64,000 bases of DNA from Paratinospora sagittata (GCA_035771175.1 CM069598.1:18514438-18578437), one strand, 5' to 3'; shown: positions 46,518 to 59,511, numbered from the stretch's first letter. Translations and numbers: made by a program. The notes: generated by a model not told the origin, from the letters alone.

Positions 46518-47130
46518 TGTTCTAGTTTCAAACAACCTAATTTTACTTCTCGGTTTGGCTTCTCAGAATTGCGTGCTTGTCTGTGGTTGGCTGTGTGATA
46601 GATAAGTCTCTGATTTTTGTGATGTGAAGATGAAGTTTGAGGAGACCTTTACGGCATCTGTACAGAGGTCTGGAGTGCGTTCTGAAAAGAAAAAAAAATG
46701 CTCACACGTTGAATACAAGAAGTTCCAGACAATTCTCTAAGGCTGTAGGACAGCTCGTGGTTTTGGCTAGTTAGTTTCGTTGGCAGTGGAGAATGGTGAA
46801 TCTTTGCAATTGTGCCAATGTGTTGCGTGCCCATTGTGTGATGTGAAGTTCAGCTAACACATCAAATCCTTCATTGCAAATTCAAATATAGTGCAAGCTC
46901 ATGGATGTTTTCCACAACCATGAATTTGAGGGGACATGATAACCATAGTTAATTTACTGTAATTAATTGTATTGTGGCTGGTTAGTTAGCTTAGGGTTTT
47001 ACTCTATATAATAGCTAGTTGTAAATCTATTTAGTATGAAATAACAATGTAATCTTTTAGTTGCTTGTGTCTTTTCTTTCTTTTTTAATTCTTCTTTTCA
47101 ATTTCTCAGTTTTCAATTCAATTTGTAGCA

Positions 47131-47640
47131 ATAAGAAATCACTGATGAAAGGCCTCTAAGAACTCCTTTTGCTTCAACATCTTCCACTGAAAGTGAGGTA
47201 GTTGTAACATAGCTTTTTGCACCAAAGACTCTTTCCTCTGCATCAAGAAGAACCCAGCCTACACCTGTTTGTAATGACTGAATTTCAATATGCATCTGTA
47301 AATAATTTCCAAGAGCCAAACACTTTTTCCACAGGAACCAAAACTCGCTAAATCCTTGGATCTGGTTTATCCGGTTGGAGACTCTACACAAATTTCATAT
47401 AATGGTTACTGGTCACTTGAAGAGGGTTTAGTTTCAATGTCTTGGAAGACCTTTTTATTTCTTGACTTCCAAATATGCGAGAGGCCAAAGGCAAGGCAAG
47501 CCAAAGCCTCGACACCATCTTCCTGGGTCTGCAACACTTCTCCTAAGTTTATCCAAATTTTCATAAAGGAAAGGTCTTGTATTTTATGAATTAACAAGCT
47601 TAAGAGAGACCCAAACCAAAAAGCCTTTGCAGCTTTCTTA
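47131..47640 (-). pseudogene. LINE zinc-binding/RNase H fragment, 5' part
   Basis: On the minus strand: AFWFGSLLSLLIHKIQDLSF and FGLSHIWKSRNKKVF, the usual link between the zf-RVT domain and RNase H in plant L1 LINEs, then after breaks GVGWVLLDAEERVFGAKSYV and VEDVEAKGVLRGLSSVISY of an RNase H (RVT_3) domain. The frame continues at 41811 once the inserted element and one ATAAG are removed. No RT domain lies further 5', so the LINE copy was 5'-truncated. It could alternatively be a host RNase H-like gene derived from a LINE. Confidence 0.75.
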
Positions 47641-48330
47641 ATTAAATTTTTGTCGCATTGGACTTAGTAATTATAAGTACAGTTTTACATTCATTTATTT
47701 TATATATTTACTGTATAATTAAAAGTTGATAAACTTCCCGATCACTTTTAACTTTCTTTCAAAGGTACCTTGAAATCTCTTGTTTTAATTTTTAACTATT
47801 TTTTAGTAATTTGAAGGATAATATAATAATTTACTTAGATAATTTGTTAAAAACTTTCATTAACTAGCTCATTTTTATGGAATCAAATTGATAAGTTTTT
47901 TTTTTTACCCTTCTAATTACAATTTTTATTTTTAAAATATATTATTATTATTATTATTTATTTATTTTAAAAAGAGTTTAGGTAAAAAAACCTTTCAATT
48001 TTAAGGGTTAAAAAAGGCAATATTACCCTTCATAATATTTTTCTAAAAAGTAATACAAATTTACTTAAAACTTTATCAAGCAATGGTTTAAGTAACGTGC
48101 AAGTTGCAACACACCTATTTGACTACCTACCTACCGTGCGGTTCTTAACAACCCTACCAGAACATTATTTGTGCGAAAAATGAGTAATTATTTGTCAAAG
48201 TTCGCGACCACATGTATAATTATAATTTTTTTGCTTTAACTTTAAATTTAAAGTCAAAGCATCTGCCATTTGAACAGCAATTACAATTTTTTTTGCAACT
48301 ACTATAATTAATTTAGCAATCTCCTTTCTT
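47641..48330. other. AT-rich DNA without a gene
   Basis: Poly(A/T) runs and short ATT repeats; no frame, RNA gene or element boundary that I can support. Confidence 0.6.
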
Positions 48331-50345
48331 ATTATACTATTAGTGGTGAAAATCATGCCACATATCTTCAATTTGAGTTCTTTTCCAAGCATTATTCAGT
48401 AATAATAATATTAGTGGAATGTTAATATAACTATAAAAAATATAACTATATATTCATATATATTAGATATATATGTCTTATACATATGAAAAATGTTAAT
48501 ATAACTATAAAAAGTTTTAACTACCATACATGTATATTCATTAGATTATTTATTACATACTTTAAGATAATGTATAAAACACTAAGATCTAATAAATATA
48601 TATATATATATATATGTAGTTGTACATACAGTTGACGCAACAAATAAGTGTGCAAGATCAAATTAGGTTTCTAAATTAAAGATTATAATATAAAATAAAA
48701 ATATATGACACAACAAATAAGTATGAAAGCAATTTTAATTCCTATACCATTGTAATTTAAATGTTAACTTATCATTTGATAAAACACAGTGGAAGAAACT
48801 GTTTCATGTAGCCAACCTCATGTAGTTAGAAATAATGCATGTATTGCACGTGATTTTTATCATAAATTAATTAAAATAAATAAAATTTTATTAGAAAAAT
48901 ATGTATGTTTTGAAAATTATTTAAAAATATCGACGAAGGTATATAGAGTAAAAATATTTAAAAATATTTAACATAAATTTATTAGAAAACTATGTATGTT
49001 TTGAAAAGTAATTAAAAATATGGCACACCCTCGAACCTTGTCATAAGAGGTATGTCGTTTTTTTGTTGGGATGGCCTTGCCCACTTATTGTGACGGTTAT
49101 ATCCTCTTGCTGCGAGGGCGACTATGCCCTCTTATTGTCAAGTTTTGTTGTGTTGTTTTGAACTTTTGGGCTCACTGTTATCCATATAACATGTTTTATT
49201 TTGTGTCTGGATTGTACTTGTAATTGTCTCAATATCTATTGAAAGAGTGTACTCCGGACTTGGAGATTGTTATGGAATATAAATTTCATCCTTGACAAAA
49301 AAAAGAGTACTTGTAGTTGTATTTTTTTATAAATAGATTATCATTCAACAAATATTATTGTTACTACTAACAACTCCATTTCCTATTTATATTTTTAAAA
49401 AAATTGTAATTAGGTCTCTAATTAAATATATGATGAAACTATAAGTATTAAAATAATAATATATGATGAAACTATAAGTATTAAAATAATTTTAAGTCCC
49501 ATTGTAATTTAAATGCAAACTCAGCATTTGATAGATCGAAGAGATAGAAGCAGATTCTTTATGTAGTCAACCTCATGTAGTTAGAAATAGTACGTGTATT
49601 ACACATAATTTTTATTATAAATTAATTAAAATAAATAAAATTGTATTAGAAAAATATGCATATAATTAACATGGGTAAAATTATTTAAAAATATGAATGA
49701 AGGTACGTGCAAGTAAAAACTTAGAACTTATTAGGAATAAGGAAGAAGAAAAAAAACTAAGGAAAGTTTAAAATGTAAGTAACATGGGCAAAATTGAAAA
49801 GTGGTTAAATGTGAAATTATTACACACACAAGTAGAAAAGCACGTGCTTTACACTTGATTTTTCTATAAATTAATTAAAAGAATAATTGTTACGGAGAAA
49901 TTTGTATGTTTTTGTCTTCCGGTGAAATTATGAAAATAAGGGTATATCCGTGTAAAAAATAAGTTAGAAATTAAAAGGATAGAATAGGAAAAAAAAAAAA
50001 AAAGAGTTTAAAGAGCCTAAATGGTGGGTGCTACTAATTGCACCACGATTTTTTTTTCCTTTTTATTAATTTTTTTAAAGATTTTTTATCACTTTATATC
50101 TCCGTTTTTATAATTAAGTATTTATTATTAATATACCTAAGCAAAGTTATTCAACAAATTTTTAGGGCTTTTAAATAAAAAAAGATAATAATTTACAACG
50201 GTAAATGATTGAAAGTAAAGAATTTTACATACATATATAAATTATTAAAAAGTGAGGTAATTTTATAAAAGGAATCTTTTTATAATAATAAAAAGAAAAT
50301 TAAAAATAGGAGGTGTGTTAAGAAAAAATGGTTGGTGTAATAAGT
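48331..50345 (+). repeat. Dispersed AT-rich repeat, copy A
   Basis: Colinear with 60993-62800. Shared landmarks, in order: AAAATCATGCCACATATCTT, the LINE-like 3' end CACACCCTC...CCTTGACAAAAA, TTATTGTTACTACTAACAAC, and ATTATTAAAAAGTGAGGTAA. A part of it (48600-48970) is repeated again at 50830-50955 plus 53467-53660. No coding frame; class unknown. Confidence 0.75.
49022..49305 (+). repeat. LINE-like 3' end with poly(A), copy in repeat A
   Basis: Starts GGCACACCCTCGAACCTTG and ends with CATCCTTGACAAAAAAAA. It is homologous to 61673-61979 and shares the right flank (CTTGTAGTTGTATTTTTT), so both descend from one insertion. Confidence 0.7.
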
Positions 50346-50955
50346 GTTAGTACTTGCTCCTACTTGTACTTGCTTTCCGAGAAGAGTTACAAGTATTTAT
50401 TCCATCAAAAAATATTTTTTGATGTGGCTTATGAGTAATGATAAATTGACATTTATTTTAAAGTACACTATTTTTATTGGATTGCCTTATTGATATATGA
50501 TTGGAAGCAATGTAATAATGTATTAATAATAATTTATACTTTAAATATACAGAATAAGTGTTACTTTTAACATTTTCCGTTGTTTATTTGGATACGTAGG
50601 ACGCAAATCTTGGGTTCTTCCAATTAATACTACTAAAAGGTTATTCTCTTGATAGAAAATCGAATATATATGAGAAATGCTAATATAACTGAAAAAAGTT
50701 ACAACTATATAAGTACACATATATAATTATATATGTATATCTATTAAATTATTGATTATACACCTTAAGATAATGTATAAAATAATAAAATTTAATAAAA
50801 ATATGTGTGTAGTTGCACGTACAATTGATACAACAAATAAGTATGCAAGATCAAATTAGGTCTCTAAATTAAAGATTGTAATATAAAATTAAATATATGA
50901 CACAATAAATAGGTATTAAAGCAATTTTAAGTTCTATACTATTGTAATTTAAATG
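50346..50955. other. AT-rich DNA with a partial repeat
   Basis: No gene. 50830-50955 repeats 48640-48765 (CAAATAAGTATGCAAGATCA and following). Confidence 0.6.
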
Positions 50956-51009
50956 TTTTTTTTTGGAAAGGAAAAGAGGGGGAATACCCAGCAAGAACAA
51001 CTAGCACAC

Positions 51010-51813
51010 TACACCTCGAACTCTCCTAGGCCAAGTAACCCCAGTTGCATCTTCCCTTAAAATATTGAATAACCCACGGGGAGGGGAAGACAGGATACAC
51101 ACTCCCCGATTGAACTTCAAAGCCTCAGTAGCCAAATAGTCTGCTGCTCTATTACCTTCTCTGTAAATGTGCTCAACTTAAACTATCCAATCTCTCTGAA
51201 GGAGTCTTCTACACTCATTTACCAAGTTGGAAAGGCTAAGCTGCGGCATACTGTTGCCTTTTAACCAACCAGCCACCATAGCCGAATCTGTTTCGAAAAC
51301 TATAGAACGATGGCCCTCCTCCCAAGCAAGACGTAAGCCATGAACAGCAGCCCATAATTCAGCTTCAGTTGCAGTACAAGAACCAATATTAGCCACAAAC
51401 CCCCTCAACCACATACCACGATAGTCACGGAGAAGACCGCCACCCCCTGCTCGCGATGAAGCATTCTTAAGACATCCATCAGTATTAAGCTTAGTCCAAC
51501 CATGGTTGGGAGCACACCAGCCTACCATCTTCACCCTCTCTATCAGTCCATCATCATGGACCGCCACTTTGGCTCGAAAAGCATGAATGATTTCAGCCAC
51601 TTTCCCTTTAAGCCAAGCCATGCTATACTCGAAGTGAAAACGAAGATTACGAAATACTAAATCATTCCTCCATTTCCAAAGAGCCCACACGGCAACTGTA
51701 AAGTAGGAAGCCCAGTCATAATCAACATTACAATCATTAACGCCAGCAAGATTATGAGCAAGCCAGCTTTGGAAATCCAAATTGCTTTGAAGATGATACT
51801 CAACTGGCTGCAA
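51010..51813 (-). pseudogene. LINE RNase H domain, one internal stop
   Basis: In frame with the RT segment: AVWALWKWRNDLVF, then WTKLNTDGCLKNASSRAGGG, TATEAELWAAVHGLRLA, and IVFETDSAMVAGWL, the Asp-Glu-Asp core of a plant LINE RNase H. TAA at 51178-51180 interrupts it, and HIYREGNRAADYLATEAL follows in the same frame with the final conserved His and Asp. Both this stop and the one at 51823 are explained by single transitions, so the LINE was inactivated recently relative to other copies here. Confidence 0.9.
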
Positions 51814-51822
51814 TAGACGCTT

Positions 51823-53466
51823 TCATAATTGCACGGCTCTAGAGCAATTTCGAAAAATATGATCAACATCCTCGATACATCCCACACATTCAATACAGTC
51901 AGACGCCATGGTGAAACCCCTTTTCATCCGCTCAGCATTGCACATGATCTTTCGATGCGCAACCATCCACAAAAAAGTCCTGCATCTTTGAGGAACTTTA
52001 AGCTTCCAAATCGTCCTCCAAAGGGAATTAGGATATCCCATAAGAGTGCCAGTAGAAATAGTATAAGCATAGGTCACCGTTAATATGCCACTCTTAGAAG
52101 CTCCCCAACATATGCCATCTGCAACCTCCTCCTCATCCCATAAAAGCACAGCAGCAAGTTTATTTTCAACCTCAAAAGGGAGTAAACCTGATAGAGCATT
52201 CCAGTCCCACCCTGAGCCCTTCACCCAATAGCTTGAGACAGGCTTATACATCTCCACCAAACTCAAATCCCGCATTTTCATATTGATTAAGGCCACCTCA
52301 CCTACCCATGTATCAAGCCAAAAAAGAGTGTCCTTACCATTACGAACTAGAGCCCGCACTCCGCTACGTAAAATCGGCGAGGCTTTAACAATGCCCCGCC
52401 ACGCATTGGAAGCCCCATTCTTAGGCTGCAACCTATCAATAGTAGCTTCCCGATGCAGATACTTCATGGAAACAACTCTGGCCCAAAAGCTATTCTTATC
52501 TGTAATTAGTCTCCATCCCAATTTGGCCAAAAGGGCCAAGTTCATATAAGCCATACTCTTAATGCCAAGACCACCGTCCTCCATAGGTTTGATGATGATT
52601 TCCCACTTAATGAGGTTGACGCCCTGCTTCTCATTAGACCCTCCCCATAGAAAACGTCGAACTAATTTATCAATGGTATTACACACCCCTATTGGTAACA
52701 CCATAGTCTGCATGATGTACATGGGAATAGAGTTAAGCACCGATTTAACTAGAACCAATCTACCCGCAAAGGACAAGAATTTTGTCTTCCACCCCTCCAA
52801 TCGAGTAGTCACTCTCTCAATGATGTACTGAAAGTCAGCAGGTCGGACCCTCCCATGAATGGAGGGAGCACCAAGATACCGACCCAAGTTGTCCGTAAGG
52901 GGAATACCAGAGATAGTAGATATGTCTTGAGCCACCGCAAGCTCCACATTGTGAGATACAAATATATGAGATTTCTGGTAGTTAACTCTTTGGCCCGAGC
53001 ACGCACAAAATAAATCCAGGCACTTCATAATAACCTTTATCTGCTCTGTAGATGCTTCCGCAAACAAAACCATATCATCTGCAAAGAAAAGGTGGGAGAT
53101 AGAAGGACCATTACGAGAAAGCTGTATGGGTTTCCATTCCTTTCGCTCCACTGCCCCATTAATCAAATGACCCAATCTTTCAATACACAGAACAAAAAGA
53201 TAAGGCGAAATTGCATCCCCTTGCCGAACTCCGCGCTCAGGAGAGAAACAATCCAAAAGATCCCCATTCCAGACAATCGACATCCTAGAGGAAGAGACAC
53301 AATGCATCACATTTCGGATCCACCCATCACCAAGACCAATCTCCTTCAACGAGTCTTCAATAAAATCCCAAGATAATCGATCATAGGCCTTTTCAAGGTC
53401 AATCTTAATTGCCATATGAGATACACCACTCTTCTTAGTTCTCATTGAAAGATGGACTTCTTGACT
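51823..53466 (-). pseudogene. LINE reverse transcriptase (C-terminal two thirds) and zf-RVT domain
   Basis: The frame enters at the truncation point near 53466 and reads RT motifs (AIKIDLEKAYDRLSWDF, GVRQGDAISPYLFVL and the catalytic FADD in SHLFFADDMVLFAEA), then GRYLGAP, a conserved thumb region (RRFLWGG) and a zinc-binding zf-RVT domain (WKLKVPQRCRTFLWMVAH, C-X2-C-X2-C...H-X4-C). It ends at TGA (51823-51825) where relatives usually continue with a Trp codon. RNase H continues in the same frame directly after. Encodes the target-primed reverse transcriptase of an L1 LINE; truncated and dead. Confidence 0.92.
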
Positions 53467-54116
53467 TATCATTTGATAGAGCATAGTAGAATAAATTATT
53501 TTATGTAGCTAACCCCATCTAATTAGAAATAATGCATGCTTTGCACATGATTTTTATCATAAATTAATTAAAATAAATAAAATTTTATTAGAAAAATATA
53601 TATGTTTTGAAAATTGTTTGAAAATATGGATGAAGGTATATAGAGTAAAAATATTTAACATAATTTTTTTTTTGTTCCTTTAAATCTATTTTGTGTTAGC
53701 TTTTATTTATTTATTTGTTTTAGTTCTATGAGTTGATTGCTACTTATTTTAATTATTTATTGAATATTCTTATTTAATGGGTTAATATTATATTTCATCA
53801 TTTTATTGTATTCTTTATTTTAACTTTTTTTTTCTTATTTTTAGTTAACTTTATTGATGATAAATGTTAGATAATTCACTTTAGTATAAAATATTGAGTA
53901 ATTTTTTTTGTATTTGAGTAATGTAGTCTAACTTTTAATATGTTACAAATTAAATGAAAAAAATATCGCCCTGAATTTAATTTAAACATCTCTTTAATGT
54001 GCGTGTGTTTATATTGCGCCATACGATCTTATTAATTGACATGTGTCACCATGCCGAACTCTGTTCATATTTTCTTTTCACTCTTATTATTTTATTTTAT
54101 TTTTGGATATATAGCC
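53467..54116. other. AT-rich DNA, partly repeat A-like
   Basis: 53467-53660 continues the repeat split by the LINE (compare 48780-48970). The rest is T-rich with no gene. Confidence 0.6.
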
Positions 54117-54124
54117 GGAGAAAC

Positions 54125-55911
54125 TAGGGATGACAATTTGGTCCGAGGGCTATAGGCCTAATTTGACCTATTATAAATGGCCTGATTCAGGTCCGGGTCC
54201 GAGTCTGAGCTCGGTCCGATCCTAAAACTTATTGGACAAATTTAAGATCATATAACTAGACTCGACCTGGCTTACTAACCCGATCCAAAGGCTCGATTAC
54301 ACAAACATACATATATATATTTATTATATTTATTATAAAATAAATACATGTCTATGTGTAATATACTCTTAATTACAAATTTTTATTTTTATTTTTTTTG
54401 TAAGTCTTAATTATAAATTTATACATACACATTGACATATATATATATATATATATGTATGTAGGTATGTATGTATGTGTCTAATTAAAAGTATATAAAA
54501 TAAAATAAAAACAAAACAAAACAAAACATAATTAAGATTGATGTGTTATAATTAAAGCATATATAGTATATATAATACATGCTACATACATTGTGTCAAA
54601 AAAAAAAAACTACACACACACACACACATGTCTATATATATAAGAGTTCACAAAATGATTAAAAAAATTAATCAAGTGTATTATTAGTTATTATAATTAA
54701 GAGTATATAAAGTGTGTGTAATATATATTTAATTAAGTCAAGAGTGTTATATAATTAAGGGTATATATTTGTATTATATATACATTATTAAGAGTATGTT
54801 CAATTAAGTATATAATACGAAAAAAAAAGTACATATAATCAACTAAGATATTATATATATACAATTTATATTATATTGTATCCTTTTTATTTTGCTGCAT
54901 TTTACTTTATTGAGTATACTCTCTAAAAAAAAAAACTTTACCAAGTATGTTTTATTAAGTATACTCTCTAAAAGTATGTAGGACTAGATATAAATATATA
55001 ATGAATTTAACTAAATTATAATAACATGGGTTAGACTACAATTATAGAATAAAGACATTATCTAACTATATATATAAACTCACTCATTTTAATTATTAGA
55101 ATAAATCAACACATATTCAAGATAAATTAAATAAAACAAATAATTTCCGTTCCTAGTCTATTTCTTAATTAGAGTATAAGATGACAAAAACAAAACATAA
55201 TTAAGATTCAAGAGAATATATAATTAGAGAATATATTATACACACACTGATATATATATATATATATATAATTAAGAGTTTACAAAATGAAAGAAAAAAT
55301 ATAACCAAGAGTGTTAGTGCAATTAAGAAGATGGAATTGAACAACTACTTGATGTTGATGAAGACCGTGAGTGATTTATTTTTAATACATTGTATTGTTA
55401 TATATATTTTTTATCATTGTTATATAATTTGTATTATTTAATTTGTAATAATAAGTTGTAATGTAGTGTTTGAAAATTTGTTGTAATATTCTAATATTTA
55501 GAATTTTATAGTAAATTAGAAAAGTTTAGGTTTAGAAATTATTTTTTGTTTATTTGGAAATTTGTTGTAATATTTAAAAATTATTTGTTATTTATTTAGA
55601 AATTAATAAATAATATTTTTTATTTATATATTTTATTTAATTACTAAACTAAAATTTTATATTTTATTGTAATTAATCTAACATTAAAATATGTATTTGG
55701 TTACATTGGTGGTCCAAAAGTTCGGTTCAAAGGCCCGATTTTAAGGCCCAGCCCAAATGTCCGGTCTATATATTTTTTGGGTCGGGCTTGGGTCAAAGTT
55801 TTTTAATGTCAACCCGGCAAGACTCAAAATTTTATAAGGCCTGACCTGGCACAATTATTCCTAGGCCTGGCGGGACCGGGCTGGGCCGAATTGCCCAAAT
55901 TGCCACCCGTA
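54125..55911. mobile_element. hAT-like non-autonomous DNA transposon (1.8 kb)
   Basis: Inverted ends TAGGGATGACAATTTGG and, at the right, CCAAATTGCCACCCGTA are flanked by the 8-bp duplication GGAGAAAC (54117-54124 and 55912-55919). Eight-base duplications and TAGGG-type ends fit the hAT superfamily. Sub-terminal regions are GC-richer with GGCCTG/CAGGCC motifs; the centre is AT-rich with ATATATAA tracts. No transposase ORF. Confidence 0.82.
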
Positions 55912-55921
55912 GGAGAAACTA

Positions 55922-57043
55922 CTATTTCTTTTCTTTTCTTTTTTTCCTCTTTCGCAACATATCTAAGTTTTTGTTGGATGTATGATAACAAGCTTCACAA
56001 AAGAAATAACTTTCAATATAATTAACTAGATTAGTTTCCAAACTGAGTGGTGGAGTCATAATAGTCTTGCTTGAAAACCACTCTTCTAAAACAAGTTGTC
56101 TCTCATTCACTATTTAAAGGTACTTAGAACAAAACTTTGGCTAGCTAAACTAGGTCAATTGTTATTTTAGCAGAGTAACGGTATATCAATGGTCTTGCTT
56201 AAAAATCACTCTTCTAGAACAAACTACCTCGTTCACTATTTAAAGGTACTTGGGACAAAACTTTGTTTAGCTAAACTAGATCAATTGCTATTTCAACAGA
56301 TTAACGATATATCAACAATAAATTGAGTCTAGAGTTTAACTCTATGTCCTTAAAACAATTTTGTTGACAACTGTCTCCCAGGATACAATGACCTCCTTCT
56401 TGTGATAGTAGTACTTCAAATCACAAGAATATTCGAACCAATAATGTTTGTAATCTCTTACAAAAAAAACTAATGTTAAAATAAAGAAGAAAGAAAGAGA
56501 AATATTTTGAGAATTCAGATATTTTGAGATAAACTTTCTAAGTTCTGAAAGGCCCTTACCTATAGACATTTTGTAGTTGTACATGGTGCCTTTTTTTGTG
56601 TATCGTCAAATCGAGTCTAATCGCAATTAGATGCAATCAGACGGTTGCGATTGACGCACCTGATCATACACCATCGGATCGTACTCGATTGATGTAGGTG
56701 TGATCTAACGGCTCCGATCAATGCACCTGATCTCACACTATTGGATTGTGGTCGATCTATGTGGTTGCGATTGTCGCACCTATTCCCACACCGTCAGATT
56801 GTGCTTGCACAATCCAGCGACTCCAATCGTTAGACCAGGTTCATCAAACCTAGACATCCAATCGTTCATCGTGTCTGGACACCCCAACAAACGCTCTTTA
56901 TGCCACCTTCACGAACGTATCTGATTCGTCCAATCTACCTCGATTTCTGAAAATAAAAAGCTCTACAGCTCCTTTCGATGATGCACACGTGTCACGATGC
57001 ATACTTCAACGTATGTATATAAGTAAAACTACGGGGTGTCACA
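55922..57043 (-). repeat. Gypsy LTR fragment, minus strand
   Basis: Read on the minus strand it starts TGTGACACCCCGTAG at 57043. 55960-56340 matches the block GTCCCAAGTACCTTT[A/G]AATAGTGAACGA of the LTR at 11329 (near 12220) and is present twice here with a period of about 127 bp. 56600-56900 holds degenerate tandem repeats containing CGATC[A/T]ATGCACCTGATC. It is cut at the hAT insertion; I could not find its end on the other side. Confidence 0.65.
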
Positions 57044-58290
57044 ACACGTGTGAAGTGCAAAGTGTTGTATGCCCTCACACACGCATGACAAAGTATCACC
57101 CTTAAGCCTGTTTTGTGTGTAGTGAGCTTAAATTCAAATGAAGGCTTCTAACTATCACTTATAAGTAAACCCTTTATTTTCTAACTTTATGACGTGAGAC
57201 TAAATTATGTTCACTATTTTTCACCACTTTAGACTTATTAAGTAGGCTACCTTAGACTTAATTTTTCATTAATATAAAAATGAGTATAGCTAAATAATTA
57301 TATATTCCTAATCTCCACATATTAGATATTAATATTCAACTTGGTCCTGCTCAAAATCACATGTGGGTCATACTTAATTTTTAGCTCAAAATGATGAAAA
57401 ATCATGTTTGGTATCCATTGTTCCAATAGTTTTAAATTTCTACTTTAGTTTAATATTTTTAACACTTCATCTAAATTTCAAAAAAGCAAGTGCAATATAT
57501 TTTTAGAATTCATATTTTTACTTAAAAATTTATATTTGTAGTCTAATTATCTTAATAACAAAATTAAACTTATAAATTAAATTAAATTTAATCATAATAA
57601 AAAATAGTGACGTAGAAGCCGCGATGGGCTCTGTCGAAGAACTTCTTGGCTAGCTTTGAGGCAGGCATGAGGTGGCTGTAAGCTGGCATTGTATCATGGT
57701 CATGTTGTCCTATGCACCGTCACGTCTTTTTCTTTGTAATCGAGAGTATTTTTGTAATTTTGGGGGCCAGTATAATTGGTGTCACATTTTGATGTTTCCT
57801 TTTGGGATTAAGGTAAAAACTTAAGATTTACCTTGTAGGGGAGGTGGCAGTCGCCTAGAGGTAGTGCTTAGGTGTTCTTTACAACTGAGTGTCCCTTGTA
57901 AAGCTACCAATGTGTGTCCCTTGTAACTGCTTGCTATTGCTAGCTTGTAATTCTCTAGCGATATTTGCTCCCCTAGGGTGCGTATGTATTCTTTTCGTGT
58001 AAACATGTACAACATTTACTTAAGATTAATATAAATATACTCTCAATTACTTGTTGTATGTTATTGTGTGTGTTATTGTTCTTTACTTGCAGATTGGCCG
58101 ACCTTGTTATTTGATATTGCCGGGTGTCGTACGGGTATTGCCTTGCACCATTGACTCACCCATGACAGCTGAGAAGAACAAGAGCTCTTTCTTCATCCCC
58201 ATTAATTAATATCAGTTCTTCTGCACCAACGCTTAGTTTCTGAGAGAGGAAGTACCAATTCGCTCTTTCTTTGTACTTGCTTTTCGAGAA
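57044..58290. other. Unassigned region
   Basis: No gene recognised. 57820-58160 is less AT-rich, with GTGTCCCTTGTAA repeated (57890 and 57916) and TTGTTCTTTACTTGCAGATTGG, which resembles the end of some plant LTRs. A 64-codon minus-strand frame at 57821-58015 shows no domain. Confidence 0.45.
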
Positions 58291-59120
58291 TTAAGGGGCA
58301 TTTGATATGGAGTAATCTATGAGATGAAATTGAGAATTTTGAAGATTCTCATGTTTGTTTCACTATTTATACTTTTTTTAAGAGTGGTAAGTGACTCCTG
58401 AGAAAATAGAATTCCCACCCAAGATGAAATAGTGATTTCCATAGAAATAGGTGATATTCACTTTTCGAGAAAAGTGATTATCATAAGAAAGTTTTTATTT
58501 CTTTTAAAGAAAAGAAAAAAAAAACCACGACAACCCAAAAAATAAAATAGTCTCCCTTATTTTATCCGTGTGAATATATTTAAATAATATGATAGTTTTT
58601 TATTAAACATAATATGTTAATAAAATATATTGATTTTATTAACTTAATATTAGTAATAATATTTTTTATATTTTTAATGAAATATTCATTTTATTATTTT
58701 TTAAAAATAATTATATTATTATTTTTTTATCACAACAAATTTTATTATTTTTAATAAAAATCAATTTTACAATTAATTTTATTATCTTTCATAAGAACAA
58801 ATTTAACTATTTTAAATTAAATTTAAGTTTATTATTTTAATAAAAAATACTTTATTATTTTTAATAATGAATTTTTATTATTTATTATATTAATAAAAAT
58901 TAATTTTAATAAATTTAATATTTTATAATAAAAATTATTTTATTATCTAATATTTTAATGTACTATAAAATAAAGTAATGTAATATTTTTAAAAAAGTTA
59001 TATAAGATTTTTATTTGTAATAGTAATATTGCATTTTTACTTTTAGATTCTCGTCAATTATTTTCTAAAAATTAAATTTTTATTTTTATTAAAAAATTAC
59101 CGCGGGCCAAACATAACTTA
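58291..59120. repeat. Possible MITE, very AT-rich
   Basis: Left TTAAGGGGCATTTGATATGG and right CGGGCCAAACATAACTTAA are imperfect inverted ends flanked by TTA/TAA. The interior is almost pure A/T. The size and 3-bp flank would fit a Harbinger-like MITE, but the inverted ends are weak. Confidence 0.35.
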
Positions 59121-59511
59121 AAGAGTGTTTAATTATTACACCTTCTCAATAAATAGAGTGATGTGGTATATTTTGGATATGTTTTAAATCGTTGTAGCAG
59201 TTAGCACACATGAAAAAAAAAATCGCTGTAGCACTCTTCAAAATCAATTAATAATACTAAAGGTTCTTATCGCGATGGAAAATTGGACACGTCCATTCCT
59301 TAGATATTCATTAAAAGCTGCTGGCGAAACTTTACTCTAGCTTGGGGTAAGTATACCGCCATAACGTCACCACCTGTTAAACACGGCTTGTAGAGATGCC
59401 TATTAATAATTAATAATTAAATCAAAAAAGGAATTTTAGAGATTAAGTCCTATACCCATCTTTATCTAAAGCAGAGGTCTTATAATTTTTAAAATTGACA
59501 TTTAAGTTCTT
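59121..59511. other. AT-rich spacer
   Basis: No gene or element seen. Confidence 0.5.

Larger units (their letters stand above)
41817..47130 (+). mobile_element. Small non-coding LTR retrotransposon with about 200-bp LTRs, carrying nested insertions
   Basis: LTRs at 41817-42017 (201 bp, TGTTAACCATAG...TCTAGCA) and 46937-47130 (194 bp, TGATAACCATAG...TTGTAGCA), a primer site TGGTATCAAAGC at 42018-42029, a polypurine tract TTGAGGGGACA before the second LTR, and a perfect ATAAG duplication define it. Without the 3.5-kb solo LTR inside, the element is about 1.77 kb. I see no gag or pol, so it is a TRIM/LARD-like non-autonomous element, probably of copia type by its primer site. It inserted inside a LINE RNase H reading frame. 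Confidence 0.9.
50956..53466 (-). mobile_element. 5'-truncated L1 LINE (2.5 kb)
   Basis: A plus-strand poly(T) at 50956-50964 marks the poly(A) tail, and coding sequence runs on the minus strand. The pre-insertion sequence can be read from relatives: TAATTTAAATG at 50955 and CTTATCATTTGATA at 53470 are adjacent in copy A (48756-48780). There is no clear target duplication. It lacks ORF1, the endonuclease and the first part of RT. Confidence 0.9.

Noticed and set aside
47113..47597. Host RNase H-domain gene
   Set aside because: The frame is broken by stops, lacks other domains and ends in poly(A); a LINE fragment is simpler.
57821..58015. 64-codon minus-strand frame
   Set aside because: No domain, no start context and embedded in a repeat-like region.
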